Source: CALLMJ01 sp964493765 (GTDB lineage: Bacteria > Bacteroidota > Bacteroidia > J057 > CALLMJ01). Taken from it: a stretch of DNA of 25,165 nt. A program made the position numbers and the translations under genes. The notes beneath the pieces are model-generated. The model saw only the letters and a list, made by a program, of their open reading frames with translations, searched no databases and was not told the DNA's origin. Shown in pieces: positions 24,086 through 25,165 of this stretch. The stretch covers positions 1 to 25,165 of the forward strand of contig CAZBPK010000093.1 of the NCBI GenBank assembly GCA_964493765.1, given 5' to 3'. The stretch's first letter is position 1, and each line of letters opens with the position of its first letter.

Positions 24086-25014
24086 TTACCTTTGTATAAA
24101 TTCTAGAATAAGAGGATTAAAATCCTTTTCATGAGTTTCCATTGGGCAATGCCCTGAGTTATGAACTATTTTTAAAGTAACATTAGAATATTTTTCTTGA
24201 AATTTTTGAGCTGTAGATAAAGGAATCCAAGTATCTTTTTCGCCCCAAATGATTAGCATTTTACTTAAAACTTTGGAATAATCCATTTGAAAATCGGATT
24301 CTTGAGCTGTCGAGGCTAAAATACCTTTTGCTGCATTGGTTACCATTAAAGGCTTTAAATAACCCTTCAAAGCTTCTTCATCAGGAGTTTGCCCATAGGC
24401 AGAAGCAAGAATTTTCTTAAATTTATCAGGTTTAGTAAAATATCTTTGCAAAGCAATTTCTCCTATTCTATGAACATAATGAGAATTTAATAGCCAACGT
24501 GTCCAAAAATTGGACTGAGAATAAAAAAATAATCCATCAACACAAATGATAGAAAGTGTTTTTTGTGGATTTATTTGACCCATAGCCAAAACTACGGAAG
24601 CCCCCATTGAATGACCCATTAAATGCCAATTTTCATTTGGAATAATTTTTTCAGTAAGTTCCCAAGCCAATTTCGCACGATTTTCAGGAGAATGGTTCCA
24701 ATTTAAATTTCTTTCACTAAATCCAAAACTTGGTAAATCCATGCATACTACTTGAAAACCACTTTGTGTTAAAGTGTCAATATTTTCCTCCATGAAAAAG
24801 TAGAGCCTGAAAAACCATGTATCATCAAAATATTTCCTTTTTTAGGAATAGTAGGTTCAAAAACTCTGTAATGAACGAGAACATCTTGGATTTTATCAAT
24901 TTTGGAATTGGGAAATAATAAAGTGGGTTCAGAATAATCTAAAGTAGGTTTTAAAGGAATAAAATAGGGAATAGCTAAAATTAAACAAATTCCACCCACT
25001 AAAATTAAACTCAA
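24086..25014 (-). pseudogene. Membrane-anchored alpha/beta hydrolase with a frameshift
   Basis: Two overlapping minus-strand frames together make one alpha/beta hydrolase. The upstream frame encodes a membrane anchor (LILVGGICLILAIPYFIP) and the oxyanion strand NILMIHGFSGSTFSW, then runs into a stop. The downstream frame continues with NIDTLTQSGFQVVCMDLP, the nucleophile elbow GHSMGAS, the acid GEKDTW and the His in NSGHCPMETH, up to the TAA at 24086. The junction is the TTTT run at 24783-24786 (AAAA on minus); one extra base there would join the frames as SWRKNIDTL. The catalytic triad would then be complete. The upstream frame has no ATG: the nearest candidates are TTG at 25014 and an ATA at 25026 where homologous MLKAL-type starts would sit. 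A homopolymer sequencing error is possible, but the absent ATG favours genuine decay. Confidence 0.7.
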
Positions 25015-25080
25015 CGCTTTTAATATTTACTAAATTCAACTAATAAATGCAACTTTTGGAGTAAAAAAATTATATTTTTC

Positions 25081-25154
25081 AAGGAAAGGGAGAAAGAAAA
25101 TATTCTTTCTCCTCTTTACCCTGATGGAGAGATATTATTTTTGTCCCTTTCCTT
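25081..25154. other. Nested, mutually exclusive inverted repeats at right edge
   Basis: An outer pair AAGGAAAGGGA (25081-25091) with TCCCTTTCCTT (25144-25154) is perfect over 11 bp. An inner hairpin GGAGAAAGAA (25089-25098) with TTCTTTCTCC (25103-25112) is perfect over 10 bp with a 4-nt loop. The two overlap by three bases, and TCTCC (25108-25112) can pair instead with GGAGA (25126-25130). No gene is visible in 25027-25165. It could be a terminator of a gene beyond the window or a leader structure. Confidence 0.55.
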
Positions 25155-25165
25155 CCTAAAAAAGT

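Noticed and set aside
24769..24793. Independent start (MEENIDTL) for the hydrolase C-terminal frame
   Set aside because: A protein starting there would lack the first beta strand and the oxyanion HGFSG motif, which lie directly upstream in another frame; a frameshift explains both frames.

Overview
The window looks like chromosomal DNA of a low-GC member of the Bacteroidota, probably of a Cytophagia/Saprospiria type; I cannot name genus or species. The reasons are a 1740-residue secreted protein with a C-terminal type IX secretion (T9SS) sorting domain, a second broken copy of such a domain, lipoproteins with a Cys lipobox, a DUF5723-type outer-membrane protein, a 7TM-HD phosphodiesterase, and a recurring promoter pattern (TTG, about 20 nt, TAnnTTTG) in front of at least six genes. 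There is no tRNA, rRNA, CRISPR array, intact transposase or phage gene. Most of the window is ordinary housekeeping and cell-envelope sequence, interrupted by repeats and gene decay.

Layout. 1-4200: the 5' end of a PD-(D/E)XK (Rpn/PDDEXK_2-like) gene, a GC-rich structured repeat (copy 1), an imelysin-like lipoprotein and a subtilisin-family peptidase (all genes on minus), then a lone enoyl-CoA hydratase on plus. 4346-6847: a YceI pseudogene that has lost the middle of its domain, an intact PAS/coiled-coil/PP2C (SpoIIE-type) response phosphatase, and the stranded C-terminus of a T9SS cargo gene. 7006-9456: yraN and recG, tightly coupled. 9554-14835: a 61-nt perfect palindrome that ends both recG and the large T9SS cargo gene read from the other strand. 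15082-17146: overlapping pncB, a 71-residue unknown gene and aroQ. 17256-17386: copy 2 of the repeat. 17390-19986: VOC protein and 7TM-HD phosphodiesterase on minus. 20073-24040: a five-gene plus-strand run of lipoprotein, outer-membrane protein, clpS, a membrane protein and a DUF2520 Rossmann protein. 24086-25014: a frameshifted alpha/beta hydrolase. The right edge has a nested inverted repeat.

How the parts fit. The transcription units are short and separated by compact promoters and hairpin terminators. Functional links are loose: NAD salvage with the shikimate step, a probable c-di-AMP phosphodiesterase divergent from an envelope operon, and ClpS inside that operon. The most unusual structure is the roughly 130-bp repeat. 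Both copies start 3-5 nt after the stop codon of a minus-strand gene, and they carry a conserved hairpin with a compensatory base-pair change, which points to a structured 3'-UTR-type element rather than a coding sequence. The second point of interest is the mosaic identity between the two T9SS C-termini (97% over 194 bp, then an abrupt drop at the sorting domain).
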